In this document: positions 25,120 through 32,874 of the stretch, in pieces
Layout of the letters: each line of letters begins with the position of its first letter
How positions within the stretch are numbered: position 1 is the stretch's first letter
From: Planctomycetia bacterium
GTDB lineage: Bacteria; Planctomycetota; Planctomycetia; Gemmatales; Gemmataceae
NCBI GenBank assembly: GCA_005808665.1
Contig: SYLG01000013.1
Span: forward strand, 1-64,000
Length of the DNA stretch: 64,000 nucleotides
Reading direction: 5' to 3'
Notes under the pieces: model-generated
The model's input: only the letters and a program-made list of their open reading frames with translations
Database searches by the model: none
Told to the model about the DNA's origin: nothing
Program-made: the position numbers and the translations under genes

Positions 25120-26604
25120 TTAGGGAAAACTTGGGTTTCTTATTGGAAAAGATTCCGTTTGTGGTTTGGTTAATGGAACCGCCGTGGCTCCCTGTCGAAG
25201 GAGTTCCTCAAGGGGAGGAAGAAATATCTCCGTCCTAATGGGAAGGAGTCCGGATTTGGGTAGAGCGGCCAATCGCGGATGCAGTTCGTTATATTGTTGA
25301 AGCATCCGGGCCAGGTCTTTTCGTTGATATTGGGAAAGTGCAATGGAATCCCAAGTATCCCCTGCGGAGGAAATGAAGACCTTTTCCGACCAGGAATTTA
25401 CTTTGGGAGCATTGGTTTGCAAGGCACCCGTTCCCAAGGGGGGGAGGGCTTCATTGGCTGACATTCGGAGAATCGGCTTGTCCTGCAAGGATGGAGATGG
25501 ACCGGGAACAAAAGCAAAATTTGGATTGTTGCCAAGGGGGGGTCTCCTTGCCATGTTTCCGGATTTGTCTGATGGTCCAGCAGGGGGAATGGGGACAGGG
25601 GGAACCGGGTTTGGCAAGGCATTCGGGCCAGAGCCTGGAAGGGCAGGAACAAAAGGTGGCGCCATCGGTGCTGAAACAGCTTCGTCCAAAGGGAAAAATT
25701 CGGTTCGTTTAAGAGGCCCGGTGGTGGGCGAAAAGGTGGTTAAAGCAACGGGAGGAATTGCCAAAGCCCCCCTGGCAGCAATCCCAATTGCCCCAGTCCC
25801 AGAATTGGTAAGACCCAAACCGGACAATCCGGGATTCGCAGGTAGCGGCACCCCGATGGGGGGTGTCAATGGGGGAAATCCCGGGGTCCCACCAGGAGAA
25901 AATTCAGATCCGCCCAAACCTCGGGAGGGAACGGCTAACGGCTTAGGGACATCTTTGGCAGATTCCAACGATGGGATGGCAGGCAATCCAAGGGGGGGTA
26001 ACCCTGTTCCCGCAGGAGTTCCAAGCCCGCCAATGGCGGCTGGAGGAGGGACAGGAATGGGGATTGTACCAGGAATGTTGTTCGGGCCATTAATCGGGTT
26101 GGTTTGGGAATTTCCGGTGATAAGGTCCCCGGGAAGGGGTGGAATTGGGCTGGCAGAGCCAACTCCCGTGGGTGGTGGAATAGGCGGAAAAGCCAAAGGG
26201 TCCGGTTTGGAGCCGGAAGAATTATTGTTTTGGGGTGGCACTTCGGTCCCGGGCAAGGGTGGCAATCCGCCGGGCAAAACCTCGGCGGGACCACCCAAGG
26301 GAGGGGGGAATGCGGGACTTGAGGCAGGTTTTACAACTTCGGGACCAGGAGGAATTCCATTGGGTTGGGGAACCTGCGATTGGGTTAGGAGGATTTCGGG
26401 GAAAATATCCTTTTTGTCATTACCCCCCTTGGCTTGTGGGTCAACCTCGGGGCCGGAAGGTAAAGCTTCCGGTTTCCCCTCCGACAAAAGGGAAGCAATT
26501 TTGCCGTTGGGGTCAAAATATTTTTTCCCTACAAACACCCCGGTCAAACCTAAGAATGAGCAGGCAACGAGGATCCCCGCTTTGGTTTCGGTACTCAACT
26601 TCAT
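25120..26604 (-). CDS. LysM-domain protein with long Pro/Gly-rich region, coupled to rsmH
   Basis: 494 aa. A membrane segment at the start (TKAGILVACSFLGLTGVFVGKKYF) is followed by about 370 residues rich in Pro and Gly, probably disordered. Near the C terminus a LysM-like unit can be seen: 'FISSAGDTWDSIALSQYQRKDLARMLQQYNELHP', then 'LLPIRTEIFLPPLEEL'. LysM binds peptidoglycan-type glycans. Its ATG overlaps the rsmH stop as ATGA, so translation is coupled. In most bacteria this slot holds ftsL, a small membrane division protein. Whether this protein takes that role is an inference. The 458-aa plus-strand ORF here is an antisense artefact of the G/C-rich repeats. Confidence 0.87.
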   Translation of the reverse strand: MKLSTETKAGILVACSFLGLTGVFVGKKYFDPNGKIASLLSEGKPEALPSGPEVDPQAKGGNDKKDIFPEILLTQSQVPQPNGIPPGPEVVKPASSPAFPPPLGGPAEVLPGGLPPLPGTEVPPQNNNSSGSKPDPLAFPPIPPPTGVGSASPIPPLPGDLITGNSQTNPINGPNNIPGTIPIPVPPPAAIGGLGTPAGTGLPPLGLPAIPSLESAKDVPKPLAVPSRGLGGSEFSPGGTPGFPPLTPPIGVPLPANPGLSGLGLTNSGTGAIGIAARGALAIPPVALTTFSPTTGPLKRTEFFPLDEAVSAPMAPPFVPALPGSGPNALPNPVPPVPIPPAGPSDKSGNMARRPPLGNNPNFAFVPGPSPSLQDKPILRMSANEALPPLGTGALQTNAPKVNSWSEKVFISSAGDTWDSIALSQYQRKDLARMLQQYNELHPRLAALPKSGLLPIRTEIFLPPLEELLRQGATAVPLTKPQTESFPIRNPSFP

Positions 26605-27584
26605 CGGTACTTCCCTCCCTTGTAAATCTTCGGTTGATTGGGATCGACACGCCTGGCCGCACGCAATCTTGCACTGCGGCTGCGTGGATTATTGGCAATT
26701 TCCAATTCCCCTGCCATGACAGGTTTCCTGGTCAGGATTTCCCAGTATTCGGATTGCCGAAAGGTGTTTTTGACCTGCCGGTCCTCCAGGGAATGAAAAC
26801 TGATGATGACCGCCACGCCCCCGGGTTTAACGATTTCGGGCAATTTCCCCAAGAATCCTTCAAGGACGGCAAGTTCCTCGTTTACCGCAATCCGAAGCGC
26901 CTGAAAAGTACGGGTTGCCGGGTGAATGCCTGAAGGGTCTTTTTTGGGAATGGCGCGCCGAACCACAGCGGCCAAATCCGCCGTGTCTTCAAACCGCCGT
27001 TCTCCCCGCCGATGGACAATGTATTTTGCGATTTTGCGGCTAAACCTCTCTTCGCCATAGCGAAAAATAAGGTCGGCCAGATCGTATTCCGAATAATGAT
27101 TTACCATATCGGAGGCGGATTGCCCCCGACTTTGATCCATCCGCATATCCAAAGGACCTGGTCGGGAAAAACTAAACCCGCGGCCCCCATCATCCAGTTG
27201 TTCCGAACAAATACCAAGGTCGGCCAACAGGCCATCGACACCTGGAATTTTTTTCGATTTCAGGATTTCAGGTAGCATATCAAAGCGGGCGTGGACAGCC
27301 TCAAAAGGTAATCCACTCAAACGGGGTAGGGCCCGGGCAATCATGTTTTGATCATGATCAAGTCCAATGACCTGACCTGTGGGGCTGACTGCCCTGGCAA
27401 GGAGCAGGGAATGCCCTCCCACGCCCAGAGTGGCATCGATAATGGTTTGGCCATCCCTCGGATTCAGGTAGCTGATAACCTCATGGGGTAAAACGGAAAC
27501 ATGTCCCGATAGTGAACCTTCTTTCCCCTCAGATCCTTGGACCAATGGGATGGAAGGGGCCGATTGTATTTCGTCTGCGTCCAT
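26601..27584 (-). CDS. rsmH: 16S rRNA (cytosine(1402)-N(4))-methyltransferase RsmH (MraW)
   Basis: 327 aa from ATG 27584, with AAAAGG upstream. The track ORF extends 51 codons further but would run through a terminator. RsmH methylates C1402 in the ribosomal P site using S-adenosylmethionine. Motifs: 'HVSVLPHEVISYLNP' at the start, 'IIDATLGVGGHSLLLA' (SAM-binding loop), 'GLLADLGICSEQLD', 'RGFSFSRPGPLDMRMD', and 'PGGVAVIISFHSLEDRQVK'. In the third motif the usual DLGVSS is DLGICS. It follows mraZ, as in dcw clusters, but is separated from it by 372 bp containing a terminator. It overlaps the LysM gene by 4 bp. Confidence 0.96.
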   Translation of the reverse strand: MDADEIQSAPSIPLVQGSEGKEGSLSGHVSVLPHEVISYLNPRDGQTIIDATLGVGGHSLLLARAVSPTGQVIGLDHDQNMIARALPRLSGLPFEAVHARFDMLPEILKSKKIPGVDGLLADLGICSEQLDDGGRGFSFSRPGPLDMRMDQSRGQSASDMVNHYSEYDLADLIFRYGEERFSRKIAKYIVHRRGERRFEDTADLAAVVRRAIPKKDPSGIHPATRTFQALRIAVNEELAVLEGFLGKLPEIVKPGGVAVIISFHSLEDRQVKNTFRQSEYWEILTRKPVMAGELEIANNPRSRSARLRAARRVDPNQPKIYKGGKYR

Positions 27585-27641
27585 GCCTTTTCCAGCAATT
27601 TGCCATCCTGGCTGGTTGCTATGGTAAGGGAGAAGGGGTGG

Positions 27642-27681
27642 AAAAAAAAAGCCCTCCTGGCTTCCGGGAAAGCCAGGAGGG
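27642..27681 (-). terminator. Strong intrinsic terminator or attenuator upstream of rsmH
   Basis: On the minus strand CCCTCCTGGCTT pairs perfectly with AAGCCAGGAGGG (12 bp, 6-nt loop) and is followed after one base by nine T. It lies 58 bp before the rsmH start codon and downstream of mraZ. It could stop the mraZ transcript or attenuate rsmH. Confidence 0.88.
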
Positions 27682-27933
27682 AGATGTCGAAACGGACGAA
27701 TTTGGCACTCCCCACCCATCCATGGGATCAAACGCATCCTTGCGTGAGAGTTTCAGGCACCCCATTGGGGACCCAAATGCCAAGCCCAAAGCCGCACGAC
27801 GCCGACAGAATCCTCCAACCAGGGAAAACCCGGTGAAGAATGATTTGTGACTTTGGGGATAATGCCAAAGCCCTTAATCCAAGCCAAAATGGGGGCCTCC
27901 ATGCCCCAAAAACACCCCATCCTGGGGATCCTG

Positions 27934-27951
27934 GGTCGGGCAACCCCGACC
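27934..27951 (-). terminator. Hairpin directly after mraZ
   Basis: GGTCGGG and CCCGACC form a perfect 7-bp stem with a 4-nt loop, 5 bp past the mraZ stop. The T-run (TTTT) lies on the plus-strand side, so for mraZ this is only a weak candidate. Confidence 0.35.
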
Positions 27952-27956
27952 TTTTC

Positions 27957-28406
27957 CTAACCCTTGGGACCATTCATGGCCCCTTCGGCCACGGTGTCAA
28001 ACCGTGGTGAATGTTGGTCCAAATATTTCTTCCAATGGAATAGATTCCATAATTCCAAATGGTCCCTAACACCCAAAAGGACCACTTCCTGACCCAGTTG
28101 GGCAAATTGGCCAAGCCGTTCGGGAACCAAAATACGCCCGGTCCGATCCACATCAACCTGTTCCGTTTGGGCAAAATAGAGCCGCCGAAATACCCTTGCC
28201 TCAGCATCTGCGGCTGGTGCTGCGTCTACCCGGGCTGCCAAGGATTCCAATCCTTCTTTGGTGTAAATCCAAAGACATTCGTCCGGACCAGGTGAAACAA
28301 AAAGACTTTCCGGATCACCTAATTGGTCACGGACACGCCTAGGAAGCGTCAACCGCTTCTTGTCGTCCAAAACCCTTTCATGTGTTCCGGTCAGGAGAAT
28401 TGTCAT
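27957..28406 (-). CDS. mraZ: Transcriptional regulator MraZ
   Basis: 149 aa, the usual length. MraZ has two SpoVT-AbrB-type DNA-binding halves and forms rings that bind an array of TGGG boxes, usually repressing its own division and cell-wall cluster. Both halves are visible: 'LLTGTHERVLDDKKRLTLPRRVRDQL' and 'TEQVDVDRTGRILVPERLGQFAQL'. The C-terminal part ('DHLELWNLFHWKKYLDQ') is typical. Four matching boxes lie upstream (28467-28501), which strongly suggests self-regulation. The downstream neighbour is rsmH, but the remaining division genes do not follow. Confidence 0.95.
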   Translation of the reverse strand: MTILLTGTHERVLDDKKRLTLPRRVRDQLGDPESLFVSPGPDECLWIYTKEGLESLAARVDAAPAADAEARVFRRLYFAQTEQVDVDRTGRILVPERLGQFAQLGQEVVLLGVRDHLELWNLFHWKKYLDQHSPRFDTVAEGAMNGPKG

Positions 28407-28466
28407 TCGGCTTGGCCAACTCCGAAAAAGCTCACCCTTTTAGGAAAATGGGATTCTGCCATTTAA

Positions 28467-28501
28467 CCCCACTTCCACCCACTGAATCCCACTTCTACCC
28501 A
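28467..28501 (-). promoter_or_regulatory. MraZ operator: four TGGGN boxes with 10-bp period
   Basis: On the minus strand TGGGT, TGGGA, TGGGT and TGGGG occur at 28501-28497, 28491-28487, 28481-28477 and 28471-28467, each separated by exactly 5 bp. This is the box pattern known for MraZ. The array lies 61-95 bp before the mraZ start codon. Confidence 0.88.
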
Positions 28502-28662
28502 AACTAACGATACAATCCCTCCATGGCAACCTTTACTTTCCAAACAAAACAAAAAAAAACTCTGCACAGCTCTCAAGTTGGGAGAACTGTTAGAGTTCTG
28601 GCGAAGTTACAAATCGCCAATTTTTTGGATCAACCGATGCACACTGCTTGGGATCGTGGCCT

Positions 28663-29466
28663 TTAGCGGCTTTGGCGAACCTGAATCGCTTTTGCCAGAC
28701 AGCCTTCAATAGCATCAAACTCGGTTGTCCCCGAGCCTTCCACAAGAATCAAGGCTCCCTGGTTGGTATTCAGCTGGCAAGTAAAGCGGTGGCGACCCGG
28801 TTGGTATTCTTCATGTTGAAACGAGCGAATTCCCAATGCCTTGATTCGATTTCGAACCCCCAACCAATCCACCTCATGGGATGGTTGGGAGGGTCTCACC
28901 AATCCAAAGGATTCTGGACCGGGCAAATAAATGGGCGAGCGGGCGGAATGGTTTACCTGGGCCAAAGGGGTTGGCCCAAGATTAAGTGGGGCAACAGGTT
29001 GGTTCCTTTTCAGGGATCCATTCATTGCTCCCCCATTGGTTTGGTCCAATTCTTGCCTAACACCCAAGGGAACCTTGGTGGGTTGGGAAGCGGGAAGGTG
29101 AGCCGCCATGGTTGCCATTACCATGGCCGGGGGAGCAATGTAATTGGCTCCCGGTTGGGTAGGCATACCCGGTTGTTGAAAAGCAGGCGCATTTCCTCCC
29201 CCCAAAACAATGCGATGGGGAGCAGGTTGGTTTGGCTGGATTGGATTAAACCCTTGGGATACCGAAACCCCTTGGACAGGGCCGTAGTAAGGCCCGGTTC
29301 CTGGTTGGGGAATCAGGTTCGAAAGGTATCCAGGCGAACCGCCTGGTGCCGGTGTCGGACAACCGGCGAGAGGAGGTCAACCCGCCCCTAAACGGGCCGG
29401 TGCCGCGGCAATATGCAAGAAGGAGGGCAACAGAGCGAGTAGCCATTTGCACGCAATTCGCTTCAT
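28663..29466 (-). pseudogene. Exported Pro-rich protein gene interrupted by in-frame TGA
   Basis: A signal peptide begins at ATG 29466 (MKRIACKWLLALLPSFLHIAAA) with AAGGA about 9 nt upstream. After 29 codons the frame meets TGA at 29379-29377 and then stays open for about 237 more codons in the same frame. Just after the stop 'PLAGC' resembles a lipobox. The downstream part is Pro/Gln/Gly-rich and ends in a compact domain of about 70 residues (VDWLGVRNRIKALGIRSFQHEEYQPG ... CLAKAIQVRQ). No ATG or GTG start with a ribosome site follows the TGA; the track uses TTG at 29205. I read this as one gene with a nonsense codon. A sequencing error or rare read-through is the alternative. The family is not recognised. 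Confidence 0.55.
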
Positions 29467-29707
29467 AAAAGGCATCCTTGCCAACCCATGAATCGCATGC
29501 TTTCCTGGAATCGTTCCGGGAAAGAATTCCCACCCGCACCTTCCTTGGCACAGGCGGAAAACCACGCGTGAGGGATTCGTATAACCAGCCTTGCTGACGC
29601 AATAAAGGCCAAAATCCCAGACCCCCCAGTTTTGCCTATTTTGCAAAAAGGTAAGTAGTTTTTACAAAAACTGATAGGGATACTTGGAACCGGTTTGGGG
29701 GTGATTC

Positions 29708-30940
29708 GTGGCACATGCAGTTGTGGTGGGTGGTGGACTCATTGGCCTGGCCACGGCCCGGGAACTTTTGCAAAGGGGCCTAAAAGTTACTGTGGTGGAA
29801 AAGGAACCTCGCCCCGGAGCCCACCAAAGCTCCCATAATTCGGGTGTCCTTCATTGTGGCCTCTATTATCAACCTGGTTCCCTCAAGGCCAGGATGGCGG
29901 TGGAAGGCATTGCTTCAATGACCCACTACTGTGTCAAAAAAGGAATCCCGCACGAAATATGCGGCAAGCTGGTGGTGGCCGCCGATCCTCCGGAAATCCC
30001 CCGGATGGAAGCACTTCTGGAGAGGGGAAAGGCAAACGGATTGGTGGGGCTGGAATGCCTAACCTCCGAACAGGCCAAACGCATTGAACCCGGAATTCGG
30101 TGTGCTGGAGCCCTTCGGGTGCCTCAGGAAGGTATTGTGGATTATGGCTTGGTGGCCCGAGCCTATGTTCAGGATATTAAAGACCTTGGTGGTAAACTTT
30201 GGTTGGCCTCCAAGGTTTGCTCGCTGGAAAACAACGGGAAAATCTGGCGTATTGGTTTGGCAGCGCCAGGATCACAAGCGGCAAAAGGACAGGAGTCTGA
30301 CGCGATCCTTGCGGACAGCGTTGTGAATTGTGGGGGGCTTCATTGTGACCGGATAGCAATGATGGCAGGGCTTCGACCCGCAAATCGAATTGTCCCTTTT
30401 CGGGGGCAATATTGGAAGCTTCATTCCCGTTGGGAGGGTCGGGTGAAAAACCTGATTTATCCGGTTCCCAACCCGGAACTGCCGTTTCTGGGGGTCCACC
30501 TGACCCGGATGATTCAGGGGGGCATTGAGGTCGGACCCAATGCTTTTCTTGCTTTTGGACGGGAAAGCTACACTTTTTTTCAACCCAATTTGCGGGACCT
30601 CTGGGATGCGATTACTTTCCCTGGCCTTTGGCGTTTCATGGGAAAATATCCCAAAGTGACCTTGCATGAATTGTTTCTTACTTTCTCCCGCAAAGTGTTT
30701 GCCAGGGAGGTATCCCGATTGGTACCGGGGATAACCCCCGGGGACTTGCAACTCGGATTATCAGGCATTCGGGCCCAAGCCATGCGCCCCGATGGTACAT
30801 TGGTTCAGGATTTCGATCTGGCCTACCAACCCGGAATACTCCATGTCCTGAATGCCCCAAGCCCCGGAGCGACGGCAAGTTTGGCGATTGCAAGTCATCT
30901 GGCCCTTGAATCCCAAAAAACCATGGACATGAGCTCCTGA
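29708..30940 (+). CDS. lhgO: L-2-hydroxyglutarate oxidase (LhgO-like FAD enzyme)
   Basis: 410 aa, starting with GTG. It oxidises L-2-hydroxyglutarate to 2-oxoglutarate with FAD and passes electrons towards the quinone pool. The N terminus is a textbook FAD-binding fold: 'VVVGGGLIGLATARELLQRGLKVTVVEKE'. The family signature 'HQSSHNSGVLHCGLYYQPGSLKA' follows, and later 'FRGQYWKL' and 'GLSGIRAQAMRPDG'. It is full length. The TGA stop overlaps the ATG of gmhB (TGATG), so it heads a tightly packed four-gene operon. A related glycine/D-amino-acid oxidase function is less likely given the signature. Confidence 0.93.
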   Translation: MAHAVVVGGGLIGLATARELLQRGLKVTVVEKEPRPGAHQSSHNSGVLHCGLYYQPGSLKARMAVEGIASMTHYCVKKGIPHEICGKLVVAADPPEIPRMEALLERGKANGLVGLECLTSEQAKRIEPGIRCAGALRVPQEGIVDYGLVARAYVQDIKDLGGKLWLASKVCSLENNGKIWRIGLAAPGSQAAKGQESDAILADSVVNCGGLHCDRIAMMAGLRPANRIVPFRGQYWKLHSRWEGRVKNLIYPVPNPELPFLGVHLTRMIQGGIEVGPNAFLAFGRESYTFFQPNLRDLWDAITFPGLWRFMGKYPKVTLHELFLTFSRKVFAREVSRLVPGITPGDLQLGLSGIRAQAMRPDGTLVQDFDLAYQPGILHVLNAPSPGATASLAIASHLALESQKTMDMSS

Positions 30941-31518
30941 TGGAAGCCAACCGCCAAAACAGGGCTGTTTTTCTTGACAAGGACGGCACGCTTATGGAGG
31001 ATATTCCTTACAATAGCGATCCAAAAAGGTTTGTTTTTTCGCCAGGCGTGGTGGATGGGCTTGGACTCCTGGCCCAAGCGGGCTTCCGATTGGTTATTGT
31101 CAGCAATCAATCAGGCGTAGCCCGGGGCCACTTTGATGTTTCCGCCCTCTTACCCATGGAGGAACGGTTAAGAGAAATGTTTTCCGCGGAAGGACTTGTG
31201 CTTGATGGGATTTATTGGTGTCCCCATTTTCCAGGGGGTGCAAATCCCCAATTTGGGATACCATGTTCGTGTCGCAAACCCGCACCCGGGATGATTTTCA
31301 AAGCAGGAACAGATTTATGCCTTGATTTGAAGGGTTCCTGGATGATTGGTGACCGGGAATCGGATGTCCAATCCGCTCACAACGCCGGGTGCCATTCCGC
31401 CTTTTTGCACAATATCGTAGACAAAGAAATTGACCCACTACCGGACCTGGTTAGTACAACTTTTTTGGATTTGGCCCGGAAAATCGTTTCCCACACCATT
31501 GAGACACTCCCTTTATGA
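30940..31518 (+). CDS. gmhB: D-glycero-D-manno-heptose 1,7-bisphosphate 7-phosphatase (GmhB-type HAD)
   Basis: 192 aa. HAD motif I is 'FLDKDGTL', motif II is in 'VIVSNQSGVARGHF', and motif IV is 'GDRESDVQSAHNAG'. The zinc loop of the GmhB/HisB-N group is present as 'CPHFPGG...CSCRKPAPGM', with Cys-His-Cys-Cys ligands. The enzyme would remove the 7-phosphate in ADP-heptose synthesis for lipopolysaccharide core. A histidinol-phosphatase role is the close alternative, but no his genes are nearby. It overlaps lhgO by 1 bp and the next gene by 4 bp (ATGA). Confidence 0.9.
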   Translation: MEANRQNRAVFLDKDGTLMEDIPYNSDPKRFVFSPGVVDGLGLLAQAGFRLVIVSNQSGVARGHFDVSALLPMEERLREMFSAEGLVLDGIYWCPHFPGGANPQFGIPCSCRKPAPGMIFKAGTDLCLDLKGSWMIGDRESDVQSAHNAGCHSAFLHNIVDKEIDPLPDLVSTTFLDLARKIVSHTIETLPL

Positions 31519-32240
31519 CCGCTAAACTCCCACCAAACCATTCAGAAAATGGAGGTTCCCCAAAAACCAAACCACGCCGATTACTGCTTTTTTTGTTTGG
31601 CTTCGTTTTGGTTACCGGGGCCTTGGCCTTGTTTCATGCTCCCTTGCTGCGTTTGGCGGCATCGTCGTTTGTGTGCCATGATTCCTTGCCAAAAGGCGAA
31701 TTTGGCACCCTTTTGTTGGAATTTCCCCAATGGTCGAAATCCTATGACCAAATACGGGATATAACGGGCCCAAAGGGGGTTGTTGTCCTTGTAAAAGGGA
31801 AACCAACCCGCCTCATGCGGTTAGGCCTGGAGGGGCCATGGTGGGAAACTGATATAACCCAACTCAAAAAACGGAACATTACGAACCTTGCCTTTTTAGA
31901 CGCCCCCAAGGCGAAATATTCTTATCAATTTGTTCCCTTCGTTGCCCAATGGCTCGATGAGCACCCAAACCATTCGCTTGTAGTTTGCCATAGCCGTTTT
32001 TTTGGATATATTTTATCTCGAATTTTGTCAAGGCATTTAAGCATTTCCCAATTTCAACGCCTGGCAATGGTCCCGGTCGATGACCCGGATTACGATCCCA
32101 ACTTTTGGTGGCAAAAGAAAGAAGGTCAAGGTGCGATTATTGGCGCATTTACCGAATTGGCTTTTGATATCCTTTTGGGAGATGGGGTCGCCCCAGGGCC
32201 AGACTGGGACCCCAAAGCCTATGAGGAGTCCTTGCCATGA
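31515..32240 (+). CDS. Membrane-anchored protein of unknown function, possible degenerate YdcF paralogue
   Basis: 241 aa. An N-terminal anchor (RRLLLFLFGFVLVTGALALFHAPLL, about residues 22-46) precedes a soluble domain. The layout matches the next gene: an anchor, a strand that should hold the YdcF 'LGGG' motif (here 'GTLLLEF'), and late 'HSLVVCHSRFFGYILSRIL', which lines up with 'DTVGIITHTSHTRRTRLLFTRIL'. The catalytic-type Gly and Arg/Thr motifs of YdcF are missing, so it may be an inactive copy or a partner subunit. Both ends overlap neighbours by 4 bp (ATGA), so the products are made together. The relationship is my alignment by eye. Confidence 0.7.
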   Translation: MTAKLPPNHSENGGSPKTKPRRLLLFLFGFVLVTGALALFHAPLLRLAASSFVCHDSLPKGEFGTLLLEFPQWSKSYDQIRDITGPKGVVVLVKGKPTRLMRLGLEGPWWETDITQLKKRNITNLAFLDAPKAKYSYQFVPFVAQWLDEHPNHSLVVCHSRFFGYILSRILSRHLSISQFQRLAMVPVDDPDYDPNFWWQKKEGQGAIIGAFTELAFDILLGDGVAPGPDWDPKAYEESLP

Positions 32241-32848
32241 AGGGCCTCTTCAGATGGGGAATTCGCTTTACTCTCGGTTTTTTTCTTCTGGTCATTGGCC
32301 TAACTGCCGCATTCCTTCAAACACCCCGGTGGTTGAATGTTTCTGAGCCTGTGCAGAAGGTAAGTGCGGTCCTGGCCCTTGGTGGCGGTGCCGAACAAAG
32401 GCCCTTTGCCGCTGCCGCAATCCATAAAAAAGGCCTTACAGGGATCCTTTTGGTTCCTCAAACGAAAGACAAAACTGCCCAACTCGAAGGCTTGGGTGAA
32501 AACGAAGCGGTTCGCTATCGCCGTATTTGGAAAAGCTTGGGCGTTCCGGATACGAATATCGAGGCTTTGCCCGGGTCTGCCGACAGCACCCGCGATGAAG
32601 CCAGATTGTTAAAAACCTGGCTTGGGGAACATCCTGGGGACACCGTAGGTATCATCACCCACACCTCCCACACCCGCCGCACCCGCCTCTTATTCACCCG
32701 CATTTTGGGTCCTGATGCAGAAAGGGTCCACTTTTTTGGGATAGAATCCGACGGTTTCCGGGAAGACGGTTGGTGGAAAGTTCCCGATTTTGCCCAAATG
32801 TATTTTTTTGAATGTCTCAAACTTATGACCCAAGCCATAACCGGATGA
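32237..32848 (+). CDS. YdcF-like (DUF218) envelope protein
   Basis: 203 aa. One N-terminal membrane anchor (FRWGIRFTLGFFLLVIGLTAAFL) is followed by a DUF218 domain. The expected motifs are present: 'SAVLALGGGAEQRPFAAAAI', 'SADSTRDEARLLKTWL' and 'VGIITHTSHTRRTRLLF'. E. coli relatives (ElyC, SanA, YdcF) act in envelope integrity, including lipid-carrier metabolism. The exact role is unknown. It is the last gene of the overlapping lhgO-gmhB-unknown-ydcF group, and cca follows 26 bp later. Confidence 0.88.
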   Translation: MKGLFRWGIRFTLGFFLLVIGLTAAFLQTPRWLNVSEPVQKVSAVLALGGGAEQRPFAAAAIHKKGLTGILLVPQTKDKTAQLEGLGENEAVRYRRIWKSLGVPDTNIEALPGSADSTRDEARLLKTWLGEHPGDTVGIITHTSHTRRTRLLFTRILGPDAERVHFFGIESDGFREDGWWKVPDFAQMYFFECLKLMTQAITG

Positions 32849-32874
32849 TTTTTGGGAATAGGAAACTTTAGTTC

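Larger units (their letters stand above)
27585..27956 (-). other. Leader region between mraZ and rsmH
   Basis: 372 bp. The long rsmH frame runs through part of it, but no family homology is visible before Met 27584. It contains the hairpin at 27934-27951 and the strong minus-strand terminator at 27642-27681. rsmH therefore needs a promoter of its own here or read-through control. Confidence 0.6.

Noticed and set aside
25343-26719. 458-aa plus-strand ORF, Gly/Pro-rich
   Set aside because: It is antisense to the LysM gene. Its composition comes from the opposite strand's Pro/Gly codons, and it has no domain.
29246-29602. 118-aa minus-strand ORF in a different frame near the TGA-broken gene
   Set aside because: It has no signal or domain. 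The frame with the signal peptide and ribosome site explains the region better.
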